A model generated the notes under the pieces. It was not told where the DNA came from, ran no database searches, and saw nothing but the letters and a program-made list of their open reading frames with translations. Positions 13,203 through 21,098 of a stretch of 40,890 bases of DNA are shown one piece after another. Numbering within the stretch: the first letter of the stretch is position 1; the number at the start of each line of letters is the position of its first letter. The position numbers and the translations under genes were made by a program. Origin of the DNA: an uncultured Lachnospiraceae bacterium (GTDB lineage Bacteria; Bacillota; Clostridia; Lachnospirales; Lachnospiraceae); contig CAJKWK010000020.1 of assembly GCA_905203555.1 (NCBI GenBank), positions 1 to 40,890 on the forward strand, read 5' to 3'.

Positions 13203-15013
13203 GTTATATTGCAGGTGTTGATATCGGAAATTCAACAACAGAAGTATGTGTTGGAGAGGTAAGTTCTGACGGCAGTCTGACATTTCTCACCAGTGCCTCC
13301 TGCCCTACAACCGGCACAAAAGGCACAATCGAAAATGTACATTCCGTCAAAAATGCATTAAAACTGGCAATGAGTCGAATTGGCAGAGAAACCTCTGACA
13401 TTGATTTGGTGCGCCTAAATGAGGCAGCCCCTGTCATCGGAGATACTGCTATGGAAACGCTAACAGAAACCGTCATCACAGACTCTTCCATGATCGGACA
13501 CAACCCTTCTACTCCTGCCGGAGCCGGACAGGCTGTAGGAGAAGTTCTCCTCATCGAGCATATTTCCCGGGCAGTTCCCGGCACAGCATATATTCTGGCC
13601 GCATCTGCCGGACACAGCTACGAAGAAGTTGCAGCAATTGTCAACCAACACTCGGAATTGAACTTTGCCGGCATCATCCTTCAGGCTGATGAGGCCGTTC
13701 TTGTAGAGAACCGGATTCACAAAAAAATCCCTATCATTGATGAAGTACGCCGCATCGATCGACTGCCGGACGGAGTTTTGGCAGCCATCGAAGTCGCACT
13801 GGCCGGTCAAACCATCCGAATGCTGTCAAATCCTTACGGCATCGCAACCCTGCTCGGACTGACTCCGGAAGAAACACGCACCGTTACCCCGATTGCAAAA
13901 AGTTTAATCGGAAAACGCAGCGCAGTAGTTTTAAAAACTCCAGGCGGTAATGTACACGAAAACGTCCTTCCCGCAGGGGAAATTTATTTCTACGGCGACC
14001 GCAATGTTACGATCAGCTTGGATGAAGGCGCCGACAAAATCATGTCCGCTGCTCTAGAGGCCGGCGACATTCACGACATCAGCGGACAGCCCGATACGAA
14101 CGTAGGCAACATGCTCTCCCGCATCCGAACCGGAATGGGCGAGCTTGACAAAAGCAAAGAAGCTGATATCCGTATCACCGACATCCTCGCCGTCGATACA
14201 CTTGCTCCGGTTTTAATTTCCGGTGCATTAGCAGGGGAAACTTGTCTGGAAAAAGCAGTTGGAATTGCTGCCATGGTAAAAACACAAAAATTACCGATGC
14301 AGGAAATTGCCAATCGCCTCAAATCAGAATTGGGAACAGAAGTAAAAGTAGCCGGTGTAGAAGCAATCATGGCGAGCCTCGGCGCTCTGACTACGCCCGG
14401 AACCAAACTTCCGCTGGCGATTCTGGATATGGGCGGCGGTTCTACGGATGCGGCAATTATTTCCAGTGACGGCGGTGTCACAATGACTCATCAGTCTGGC
14501 GCAGGCGAACTGGTTTCTATGTTGATTCAGACAGAACTGGGACTGAGCGATCGCCACATTGCAGAGCAAATCAAACGGTATCCTCTTGCCAAAGTGGAAA
14601 GCCTATTTCACATGAGGATGGAAAATGGACAAATGACCTTCGTAGACGAATCCATTGATCCCCGTTTCTTCGGAAGAGTTGTTCTTCTAACCGAAAATGG
14701 ACTGATTCGTATAGAAGAGGACATTCCAATGGAAAAAATCGTCCAGGTTCGTCGCGATGCCAAACGCAAAGTTTTTCTTACCAATGCATTCCGCGCACTG
14801 CACAAAGTTGCACCGGAACATAATTTGAAAAATATTTCTACCGTTGTCCTCGTCGGAGGCTCTGCAGAAGATTTTGAAATACCGGAAATGCTGACTGAAG
14901 CCTTTACCGACTATCGGATTGTCTGTGGACGCGGAAATATCCGGGGAAGCGAAGGTCCACGAAACGCCGTTGCTACCGGGCTCGTGTTATCCTATCTGGG
15001 AGAAAACCACTAA
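13199..15013 (+). CDS. pduG: Diol dehydratase reactivase large subunit
   Basis: Large subunit of the ATP-dependent reactivating factor (DdrA-like), which releases damaged cobalamin from inactivated dehydratase. The 604 residues match the usual about 610. The Hsp70/actin-type ATPase signatures are YIAGVDIGNSTTEV at the N-terminus and LAILDMGGGSTDAAIIS near residue 410, with VVLVGGSAEDFEIPEML near the C-terminus. The start is a TTG at 13199 inside the pduE stop (TTGA overlap), with GAGAGG about 9 bases upstream, suggesting translational coupling to pduE. pduH follows after 57 bases with its own ribosome site. Confidence 0.95.
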   Translation: MSYIAGVDIGNSTTEVCVGEVSSDGSLTFLTSASCPTTGTKGTIENVHSVKNALKLAMSRIGRETSDIDLVRLNEAAPVIGDTAMETLTETVITDSSMIGHNPSTPAGAGQAVGEVLLIEHISRAVPGTAYILAASAGHSYEEVAAIVNQHSELNFAGIILQADEAVLVENRIHKKIPIIDEVRRIDRLPDGVLAAIEVALAGQTIRMLSNPYGIATLLGLTPEETRTVTPIAKSLIGKRSAVVLKTPGGNVHENVLPAGEIYFYGDRNVTISLDEGADKIMSAALEAGDIHDISGQPDTNVGNMLSRIRTGMGELDKSKEADIRITDILAVDTLAPVLISGALAGETCLEKAVGIAAMVKTQKLPMQEIANRLKSELGTEVKVAGVEAIMASLGALTTPGTKLPLAILDMGGGSTDAAIISSDGGVTMTHQSGAGELVSMLIQTELGLSDRHIAEQIKRYPLAKVESLFHMRMENGQMTFVDESIDPRFFGRVVLLTENGLIRIEEDIPMEKIVQVRRDAKRKVFLTNAFRALHKVAPEHNLKNISTVVLVGGSAEDFEIPEMLTEAFTDYRIVCGRGNIRGSEGPRNAVATGLVLSYLGENH

Positions 15014-15070
15014 AATAGCTTTGTTAAACATCTTAATTAAAATAACTTCTTTAGGAGTGAACAAAAAACT

Positions 15071-15439
15071 ATGATTATCAAGAAACCTTCTATATTTATA
15101 TATACACACGAACCGGATTCACAGGTTTTAAAGGAAATCTGTGCCGGAATTGAAGAAGAAGGCGTTTTCTACGAAGTCACTGATTTTCCGGAACAAGGAA
15201 TGGAAACGCTTGCCTATCACGCCGCACAGGATTCTATGCTCGGATCCGGCATCGGCATCTCCGGTACCTCCGTTTGTCTGAAAATGAGAGGACTGGAGCG
15301 CAACCGCAATATAGAAAGTTATCTTACCCCTACGCAGATTCAATGCCGCAACATCGGTGCAAACAGCGCCCGGGCAATTAAGAAACTGCCTTTCAAAGAT
15401 CATCGTTCAGCCTATTTTAAGGAGGAATATCACGCATGA
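15071..15439 (+). CDS. pduH: Diol dehydratase reactivase small subunit
   Basis: Small subunit of the reactivating factor, 122 residues, with the same Rossmann-like fold as the dehydratase beta subunit, with which it exchanges. Similarity to PduD is visible in LKEICAGIEEEGVFYEVTDF and SMLGSGIGISGTSVCLKMRG; the latter matches the YSGSGIGVGIQSKGTTV stretch of PduD. TAGGAGTG lies about 14 bases before the ATG. The stop overlaps the adenosyltransferase start by four bases (ATGA), so the two are translationally coupled. The two reactivase subunits are both present, so enzyme turnover can be sustained. Confidence 0.93.
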   Translation: MIIKKPSIFIYTHEPDSQVLKEICAGIEEEGVFYEVTDFPEQGMETLAYHAAQDSMLGSGIGISGTSVCLKMRGLERNRNIESYLTPTQIQCRNIGANSARAIKKLPFKDHRSAYFKEEYHA

Positions 15440-15996
15440 AAATTTACACAAAAACCGGAGATAAGGGAACCACTTCTCTGATGAACGGAATCAGTGTTTC
15501 CAAATCAGATGACCGCATCGAGCTGCTTGGAACCATCGATGAACTGAGCAGCCATATCGGACTTGCCAAGGTTCTCTCCGATGAAGATTTAAAAGAAACA
15601 CTTTCTCATCTCCAGAAAAATCTGATTCAGATCATGGCTGGAATCGCCGATCCAAGAGATTTGAATTATCGCTTTTCTTCTGATGAAACGGTTTCCTTAG
15701 AGCAGGCAATCGATGCCATGGAACAATCCTTTCCACGCGCAAAAGAATTTATCTTATACGGTGGCTGCGAATTATCCGCAAGACTGGATGTTGCAAGAGC
15801 CGTTGCAAGACGTGCGGAACGCCGTTTCCGAAAAGTTGCACAAAATTACGGCGCAGACGCCAAGGCGGTTCAATATATTAACCGTTTATCTGATTATCTG
15901 TATGTTTGTGCAAGATATACGGATTATAAAGTCGAAAATGAAAAATCAGACAATCTTCAGGATCAGATCGTCCGAAACATTTTAAAAGAAATGTAA
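15436..15996 (+). CDS. pduO: PduO-type ATP:cob(I)alamin adenosyltransferase
   Basis: Makes adenosylcobalamin, the dehydratase coenzyme, from cob(I)alamin and ATP. The 186 residues form the trimeric five-helix-bundle domain. The ATP loop is TKTGDKGTTSLMNG at the N-terminus. ARLDVARAVARRAERRFRK and INRLSDYLYVCARY carry the conserved Arg/Glu and Asn-Arg-Leu-Ser-Asp residues. The C-terminal heme-binding domain of Salmonella PduO is absent, as in most adenosyltransferases of this family. It is coupled to pduH by an ATGA overlap and closes the operon before a strong terminator. Supplying the cofactor in the same operon fits coordinated induction. Confidence 0.95.
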   Translation: MKIYTKTGDKGTTSLMNGISVSKSDDRIELLGTIDELSSHIGLAKVLSDEDLKETLSHLQKNLIQIMAGIADPRDLNYRFSSDETVSLEQAIDAMEQSFPRAKEFILYGGCELSARLDVARAVARRAERRFRKVAQNYGADAKAVQYINRLSDYLYVCARYTDYKVENEKSDNLQDQIVRNILKEM

Positions 15997-16006
15997 ACCA
16001 ATCAAA

Positions 16007-16051
16007 AAATAGTGAGACGTTCCATAAATCAAACGGAGCATCTCACTATTT
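16007..16051. terminator. Bidirectional terminator after the pdu operon
   Basis: Stem AAATAGTGAGA (16007-16017) / TCTCACTATTT (16041-16051) with a further TCC/GGA pairing inside the loop. A T-run follows on the plus strand, and the A-run gives a U-run for the convergent MATE gene. Confidence 0.85.
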
Positions 16052-16059
16052 TTTATACA

Positions 16060-17418
16060 CTATGCAATCTTCTGCAAAGCCTTCTTAAACTGGATTGAGA
16101 ATAAAACTGCGGTAAACGTTACTGCCAGAAGATCTGCAACCGGTTCCGCCAGATAAACCGCCATCACCTGATTCCCCTTAAATATAGCCGGAAGAATATA
16201 GATCAACGGAATCAACAGCACAAATTTTCTCATTACCGCAACCATAATCGAGGCTTTTGCATTTCCCAAAGAGGTAAATGTCATCTGACACGCAAGCTGA
16301 ATACCGAAAATAAACAATACCGCAAGATAAATGCGAAGCGCTGTCTTCGTAAAGGCAATCAATTCCACATCCGATGTAAACATTGCTGAGAATGCACCGG
16401 GAACAAGCATTACCAATGCCCATAACACAAATACATACCCCAGACTTGTTTTCAATAACAATTTATAAGCTGCTTTTACGCGGTCAACATTTTTCGCACC
16501 ATAATTGTAACTGATAATTGGCTGTGCGCCTTGACCAAGTCCTTGCAGCGGAAGCATGGCAAACTGCATCACACTTGTCAAAATTGTCATCGCACCTACC
16601 GCAATATCCCCGCCATATTTCAATAGCGAAGAATTAAAACAGATTGAAATCACACTCTCACTGGACTGCATAATAAATGTTGCCGTTCCAAGTGCGATAC
16701 TCGGAAGCAAGATTTTTCTTTCTAACTTCATATATTTCTTCTGAATCTTTAATTGCGTTTTCTCTCCAAATAAGAAATGCAGTACCCAGATACAGGAAAT
16801 TGCCTGAGAAATAATGGTGGCAAGCGCCGCGCCTCTGACTCCCATCCGGCAACCGAAAATCAAAATCGGATCAAGCACAATATTCGCCAACGCCCCAATC
16901 ATCACAGAAAGCATTCCGATTTTTGCAAATCCCTGTGCCGTAATAAAAGCATTCATTCCCAATGTAAGCTGTACAAAAATCGTACCAATGGCATAAATAT
17001 TCATATAGGAAACACTATATTCAATCGTATTTTCACTTGCACCAAAAGCCAGCAGGAACTCTCGGTTCCAGATTAATAAAACCGCTGTCAATATACAAGA
17101 TGCGATAATCTGTGCCATAAAACAGTTTCCTAACGTTTTTTCCGCATTTTCCTTTTCTCCCTTTCCCATAAAAATACTGGCTCTCGGAGCTCCGCCGCTG
17201 CTCACCAATGCAGCAAATGCCGCAACTATCATAATCAACGGCAGGCACACGCCCACACCCGTAAGCGCCAACGCCCCTTCTCCCGGAATATGTCCGATAT
17301 AAATTCGATCCACAATGTTATAAAACATATTGATCAATTGTGCAATTACCGTCGGAACTGCAAGCTTAAAAAGCAATTTTCCTATCGGCTCCGTTCCTAA
17401 GAAATTATTTTCTTTCAT
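16060..17418 (-). CDS. MATE-family multidrug efflux transporter
   Basis: Twelve-helix membrane antiporter of the MatE family that expels drugs or metabolites using a cation gradient; about 452 residues. The start MKENNFLGTEPIGKLLFKLAVP at 17418 is typical of DinF/NorM-like proteins of clostridia and has GGAGGT 12 bases upstream; the longer frame to 17529 runs through the upstream regulator. Family marks are QLINMFYNIVDRIYIG, SSGGAPRASIFMGKGE and GQGAQPIISYNYGAKN. The MarR regulator gene ends two bases before it, so the two form an operon under the promoter at 17939-17968. The substrate is unknown. Confidence 0.93.
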   Translation of the reverse strand: MKENNFLGTEPIGKLLFKLAVPTVIAQLINMFYNIVDRIYIGHIPGEGALALTGVGVCLPLIMIVAAFAALVSSGGAPRASIFMGKGEKENAEKTLGNCFMAQIIASCILTAVLLIWNREFLLAFGASENTIEYSVSYMNIYAIGTIFVQLTLGMNAFITAQGFAKIGMLSVMIGALANIVLDPILIFGCRMGVRGAALATIISQAISCIWVLHFLFGEKTQLKIQKKYMKLERKILLPSIALGTATFIMQSSESVISICFNSSLLKYGGDIAVGAMTILTSVMQFAMLPLQGLGQGAQPIISYNYGAKNVDRVKAAYKLLLKTSLGYVFVLWALVMLVPGAFSAMFTSDVELIAFTKTALRIYLAVLFIFGIQLACQMTFTSLGNAKASIMVAVMRKFVLLIPLIYILPAIFKGNQVMAVYLAEPVADLLAVTFTAVLFSIQFKKALQKIA

Positions 17419-17420
17419 AA

Positions 17421-17864
17421 TTAAAATTTTACCTCCAGTCCTTTCAAAACATTTTCCATTATTTTCTGATTTATCTGCGTATACAACTCCATTTCTTCCA
17501 CAGAAATCCCTTGATAAACGTCTTTCCAATACGCATCATTTGCCTTGCTGATGTCCGAAACAATCTCTGCCGCCTGCTCCGTCAGATGCAGATGGTACTT
17601 TCTCTTATCAAATTCGTCCATCGTTCTAAGAATCAGACCTTTTTTAATCAGCCCATCTACAGCCTGAGACACATTTCCCTTAGGCAGCATTCGAATATAA
17701 GAAATCTCTGCTGCCGTATCCTTATCCGGATTGTTGCTCAAAAAACTAAGAATTTTCACTTCAACCTGAGAAAGCGAATACCGCCTCCTCGGTTTCTCTA
17801 AAAAAGTATCATATAATTTACTGATCCCCCGCATCAATAACAATGTATCTGCCGTTCGTTTCAT
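17421..17864 (-). CDS. MarR-family transcriptional regulator
   Basis: A 147-residue winged-helix regulator, probably the local repressor of the efflux operon. The helix-turn-helix region is SQVEVKILSFLSNNPDKDTAAEISYIRMLPKGNVSQAVDGL, followed by the wing ILRTMDEFDKRKYHLHLT and C-terminal dimerisation helices. AAGGAAG is placed 6-9 bases before the ATG. A near-consensus promoter and an extended inverted repeat lie just upstream, which suggests autorepression released by a ligand, as for MarR itself. It precedes the MATE gene by two bases, and its end contains that gene's ribosome site. Confidence 0.9.
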   Translation of the reverse strand: MKRTADTLLLMRGISKLYDTFLEKPRRRYSLSQVEVKILSFLSNNPDKDTAAEISYIRMLPKGNVSQAVDGLIKKGLILRTMDEFDKRKYHLHLTEQAAEIVSDISKANDAYWKDVYQGISVEEMELYTQINQKIMENVLKGLEVKF

Positions 17865-17904
17865 AACTACTTCCTTTCCTCACAGGAATATTCTCCCATT
17901 TTCA

Positions 17905-17968
17905 AATAGTTCTAAACGGAACTGTTCTTTTTAGAACTATTATAGTCGCGACAGAAATACTTTGTCAA
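17905..17968 (-). promoter_or_regulatory. Promoter and palindromic operator of the marR-MATE operon
   Basis: Minus-strand TTGACA (17968-17963), an 18-bp spacer and TATAAT (17944-17939). A perfect 12-bp inverted repeat, AATAGTTCTAAA (17905-17916) / TTTAGAACTATT (17930-17941), overlaps the -10 and start site. It contains nested AGTTC-N6-GAACT and GTTCT-N4-AGAAC elements. Position and symmetry fit a MarR operator. Confidence 0.75.
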
Positions 17969-17972
17969 CAGA

Positions 17973-17995
17973 AAAAGAGCGCAATCCTGCTCGAA
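17973..17995 (-). terminator. Possible weak terminator after tetR
   Basis: Minus-strand GAGC, 8-base loop, GCTC, then TTTTT, about 35-50 bases after the tetR stop. The stem is short, so termination may be inefficient. Confidence 0.3.
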
Positions 17996-18027
17996 TCACA
18001 CTCCTGCTATATTCTCTATGAACAATA

Positions 18028-18663
18028 TTATGCATTTTCTTCTAAAATAATATGGCTTCTAATAATCGCCCGAATCGCATTGTATAACTCAGGTTTCAGT
18101 TTTTCAAAACTGATCGGATCATTTTCCAGAATCGTACTAAAGGATGCAGAACTCGCCAGTTCCACGATCAAAAACAGCATAATCTCCGGATTCCTCAGAT
18201 GAATCGACGGCACTTCTTCCAATACTTTGTAATAATAATCAATCAACTTCTCATCAGAGCCATATTCATGAGATTCCAGCGCCAAATGAAAAAATCCCCG
18301 ACTTAAGTTCTTAGATAAAAACTGAAGCACCAGTTTATTCTGCTGCAATTCATCCATAACATAATCAATCAGATAAATAGTCTTATCCTCAAAAAGCTGC
18401 GCCTCATCTTTTGCATCAAACTCTGCTTTCTGCGTTGCCTCATATGCTCTAAGAAAAAGTTTTTCCGCTGTTCTTACAATCAATCGGTCGCGAATCTCAT
18501 ATTTATCCTTAAAATAAAGATAAAAAGTCCCCTTCGCCACCCCTGCCTTCTGTACGATATCATGAATCGAAGTCTGCGCGATCCCCTTCGTAATAAACAA
18601 GTCGTATGAACTTCGAAGCAGAGCATTTAATTTCTGTATCTTATTTTCCTCTACCTTACCCAT
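18028..18663 (-). CDS. TetR-family regulator of the adjacent exporter
   Basis: A 211-residue repressor from the ATG at 18663, which has GGAAGGGA about 8 bases upstream; the open frame to 18750 runs into promoter sequence. The helix-turn-helix is SSYDLFITKGIAQTSIHDIVQKAGVAKGTFYLYFKDKYEIRDRLI, a classical TetR_N domain. The helical C-terminal ligand domain resembles those of clostridial regulators paired with MMPL exporters. It is transcribed away from the exporter, and three matching 13-bp operators lie in the shared region, two of them over the -35 elements of both promoters. It therefore probably represses itself and the exporter. The inducer is unknown. Confidence 0.9.
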   Translation of the reverse strand: MGKVEENKIQKLNALLRSSYDLFITKGIAQTSIHDIVQKAGVAKGTFYLYFKDKYEIRDRLIVRTAEKLFLRAYEATQKAEFDAKDEAQLFEDKTIYLIDYVMDELQQNKLVLQFLSKNLSRGFFHLALESHEYGSDEKLIDYYYKVLEEVPSIHLRNPEIMLFLIVELASSASFSTILENDPISFEKLKPELYNAIRAIIRSHIILEENA

Positions 18664-18728
18664 AACAAATCCCTTCCTCATCTGTAACACTAGAATAAAT
18701 TTTACTATATTATCCTTACATTTTCCAT

Positions 18729-18834
18729 AGTATAATTCAAAAATGACCAAAAGTCAATTTTCTTTTATAAAATTATTGACTTTTGGTCATTTTTATTATA
18801 TAGTGTTCTGAGTAAACAAAATGACCGTTAGTCA
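18729..18834. promoter_or_regulatory. Divergent tetR/exporter promoters with three TGAC-N5-GTCA operators
   Basis: Leftward promoter: TTGACT (18757-18752), 17 bp, TATACT (18734-18729). Rightward promoter: TTGACT (18776-18781), 17 bp, TATAGT (18799-18804). Operators TGACCAAAAGTCA (18744-18756), TGACTTTTGGTCA (18777-18789) and TGACCGTTAGTCA (18822-18834) overlap the left -35, overlap the right -35, and lie after the right start site, respectively. Confidence 0.8.
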
Positions 18835-18908
18835 TTCTCTTATTTCAGCAACATATACTATAAAGAAATGGCGCAGCGGAAATCTATTATTTAAAGGAGG
18901 AATCATAC

Positions 18909-21035
18909 ATGATAAAGGCTGGTAAGAAGATTGTAAAATACAGAATTCCGATTCTGATTCTTGGTATTTTACTCCTCATTCCTTCCGCATTGGGGTTTTT
19001 AAACACAAGAGTTAACTATGATATTCTTTACTATCTGCCTGACAACATCGACACAATGAAAGGTCAGGAGATTTTAAAGGATGATTTCGGGAAAGGCGCT
19101 TTTGCGATGGAAGTCGTAGAAGGCATGACTACAAAAGAAGTCACCGAAGTAAAAAAGAAAATCGAGCAGGTCGATGGAGTTGCAGAAGTCATCTGGTATG
19201 ACTCACTGGTCGACACCTCTGTTCCGATTTCAGCACTGCCTTCTAATATGAAGGAAATCTTCTATAAAGATGATGCAACACTGATGGCTATTTTCTTTGA
19301 TGATACTACATCAGCAGACAGCACCATTGATGCTATCGGAGAAATCCGTCAGGTAACCGGTAAGCAATGTTTCTTAAGCAGCATGTCTTCTGTTGTAACG
19401 GATATTAAGAATCTGGCTGAAAAAGAAACACCGATCTACGTATTGATTGCCGTAATCCTTTGTTGTATTGTTCTTGCAATATTCATGGACAGCTGGCTGC
19501 TCCCGGTATTCTTTATGATCAGTATCGGAATGGCAATCCTGTACAACATGGGAACCAATTATTTCCTTGGAGAAATTTCTTATATTACAAAAGCATTGAG
19601 CGCTGTTTTACAGCTTGGTGTTACGATGGACTACTCGATTTTCCTCTGGCACAGTTATCAGGAAAATCAAAAACGTTTCCCCGGAGATAAGAACCGCGCA
19701 ATGGCACACGCCATTTCCAATACATTTTCTTCCGTAGTCGGAAGTTCAACTACAACCGTTGCAGGATTTATCGCCCTTTGCTTTATGAGTTTTACTCTCG
19801 GTAAAGACCTCGGAATCGTTATGGCGAAGGGAGTTGTCTTCGGTGTGATCAGTTGTGTAACGATATTGCCGTCTATACTGTTGATTTTTGATAAAGCGAT
19901 TGAAAAGACGATGCATCGTTCCGTTATGCCGAGCATGGAAAAACCTGCAAAATTTATTACAAAACATTTTAAGGCTTTTGTCGCAGCTTTCTGTATTCTT
20001 CTGGTTCCGGCTCTCTGGGGCTATACAAAAGCAGAAGTTTATTACAACTTAGATGCCACATTGCCGAAGTATCTGGACAGTATCAAGGCAAATGAAAAAC
20101 TGGCCGATACCTTTGATATGAATGCTACTCACATGGTACTTGCTGACGCAGATTTGTCTGCAAAGGATGCAAAAGCAATGCTCAATGAAATGTCTGATGT
20201 AAAAGGAGTAAAATTTGCTCTTGGTCTGGACAGCATCCTCGGTTCTTCCATTCCACGAAGTGTTGTTCCGGAGGAACTGACTGACACACTGAGAAAAGGC
20301 GACTGGCAGTTGATGCTGGTGCAGTCTGAATACAAAGCAGCAACAAATGAAGTCAATAAACAATGTAACGAATTAAACAATATCATTAAAAAATACGATA
20401 ACAGTGCGATGCTGATCGGTGAAGCGCCTTGTACTAAGGATCTGATCACCATCACAGACAAAGACTTTAAAGTAGTAAGTGCAATTTCTATCATTGCCGT
20501 CTTCCTGATTATCGCCTTTGTATTTAAATCATTCAGCTTACCTGCAATCCTTGTATCGGTTATCGAGTTTGCAATCTTCATTAACCTCGGTATCCCATAT
20601 TTCACAGGAACGAAGATGCCATTTATCGCATCAATTGTTATTGGTACAATCCAGTTAGGAGCTACTGTAGACTATGCGATCTTAATAACAACTCGTTATA
20701 AGAAAGAGCGCTGCAAAGGAAAAGAGAAACGTGAATCTATCCAGATTGCTGTATCAACTTCCATTAGTTCAGTTATCGTTTCTGCACTTGGATTCTTCGC
20801 AGCAACATTCGGCGTTGGTTTATATTCCGACATCGATATGATTTCCTCACTTTGTACATTGATGGCACGTGGTGCAATTGTCAGTATGTTTGTCGTAATC
20901 TTCATACTGCCGTCAATGCTGTATATTTTTGACCGGGTGATTTGTGCAACCACAATCGGCATGAAACAGGCAATCCAAAATGCCGACAATACAACGCCGA
21001 AAAAAATAGATGCCAATCCTACAGCAACTATATAG
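18909..21035 (+). CDS. RND-superfamily (MMPL-type) exporter
   Basis: A 708-residue membrane transporter with the duplicated MMPL/SSD layout. The first half has a helix at about 12-30 (IPILILGILLLIPSALGF), an extracellular domain, then a helix cluster at about 175-330 beginning YVLIAVILCCIVLAIFMDSW. The second half repeats this: a helix near 355-372, an outer domain, and a cluster at about 520-690. Gly/Asp-containing TM4-type segments LQLGVTMDYSIFLWHSY and IQLGATVDYAILITTRY are the likely proton-relay sites of each half. AAGGAGG precedes the ATG. It is controlled by the divergent TetR and followed after 63 bases by a secreted heptad-repeat protein. Substrate is probably a lipid, fatty acid or hydrophobic toxin; this is inference. 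Confidence 0.92.
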   Translation: MIKAGKKIVKYRIPILILGILLLIPSALGFLNTRVNYDILYYLPDNIDTMKGQEILKDDFGKGAFAMEVVEGMTTKEVTEVKKKIEQVDGVAEVIWYDSLVDTSVPISALPSNMKEIFYKDDATLMAIFFDDTTSADSTIDAIGEIRQVTGKQCFLSSMSSVVTDIKNLAEKETPIYVLIAVILCCIVLAIFMDSWLLPVFFMISIGMAILYNMGTNYFLGEISYITKALSAVLQLGVTMDYSIFLWHSYQENQKRFPGDKNRAMAHAISNTFSSVVGSSTTTVAGFIALCFMSFTLGKDLGIVMAKGVVFGVISCVTILPSILLIFDKAIEKTMHRSVMPSMEKPAKFITKHFKAFVAAFCILLVPALWGYTKAEVYYNLDATLPKYLDSIKANEKLADTFDMNATHMVLADADLSAKDAKAMLNEMSDVKGVKFALGLDSILGSSIPRSVVPEELTDTLRKGDWQLMLVQSEYKAATNEVNKQCNELNNIIKKYDNSAMLIGEAPCTKDLITITDKDFKVVSAISIIAVFLIIAFVFKSFSLPAILVSVIEFAIFINLGIPYFTGTKMPFIASIVIGTIQLGATVDYAILITTRYKKERCKGKEKRESIQIAVSTSISSVIVSALGFFAATFGVGLYSDIDMISSLCTLMARGAIVSMFVVIFILPSMLYIFDRVICATTIGMKQAIQNADNTTPKKIDANPTATI

Positions 21036-21098
21036 CTGCAAATCGGCTAACACGTTGCATTTTTCGTAACTATTTTATGAATTCAAGGAGGTTTTACC

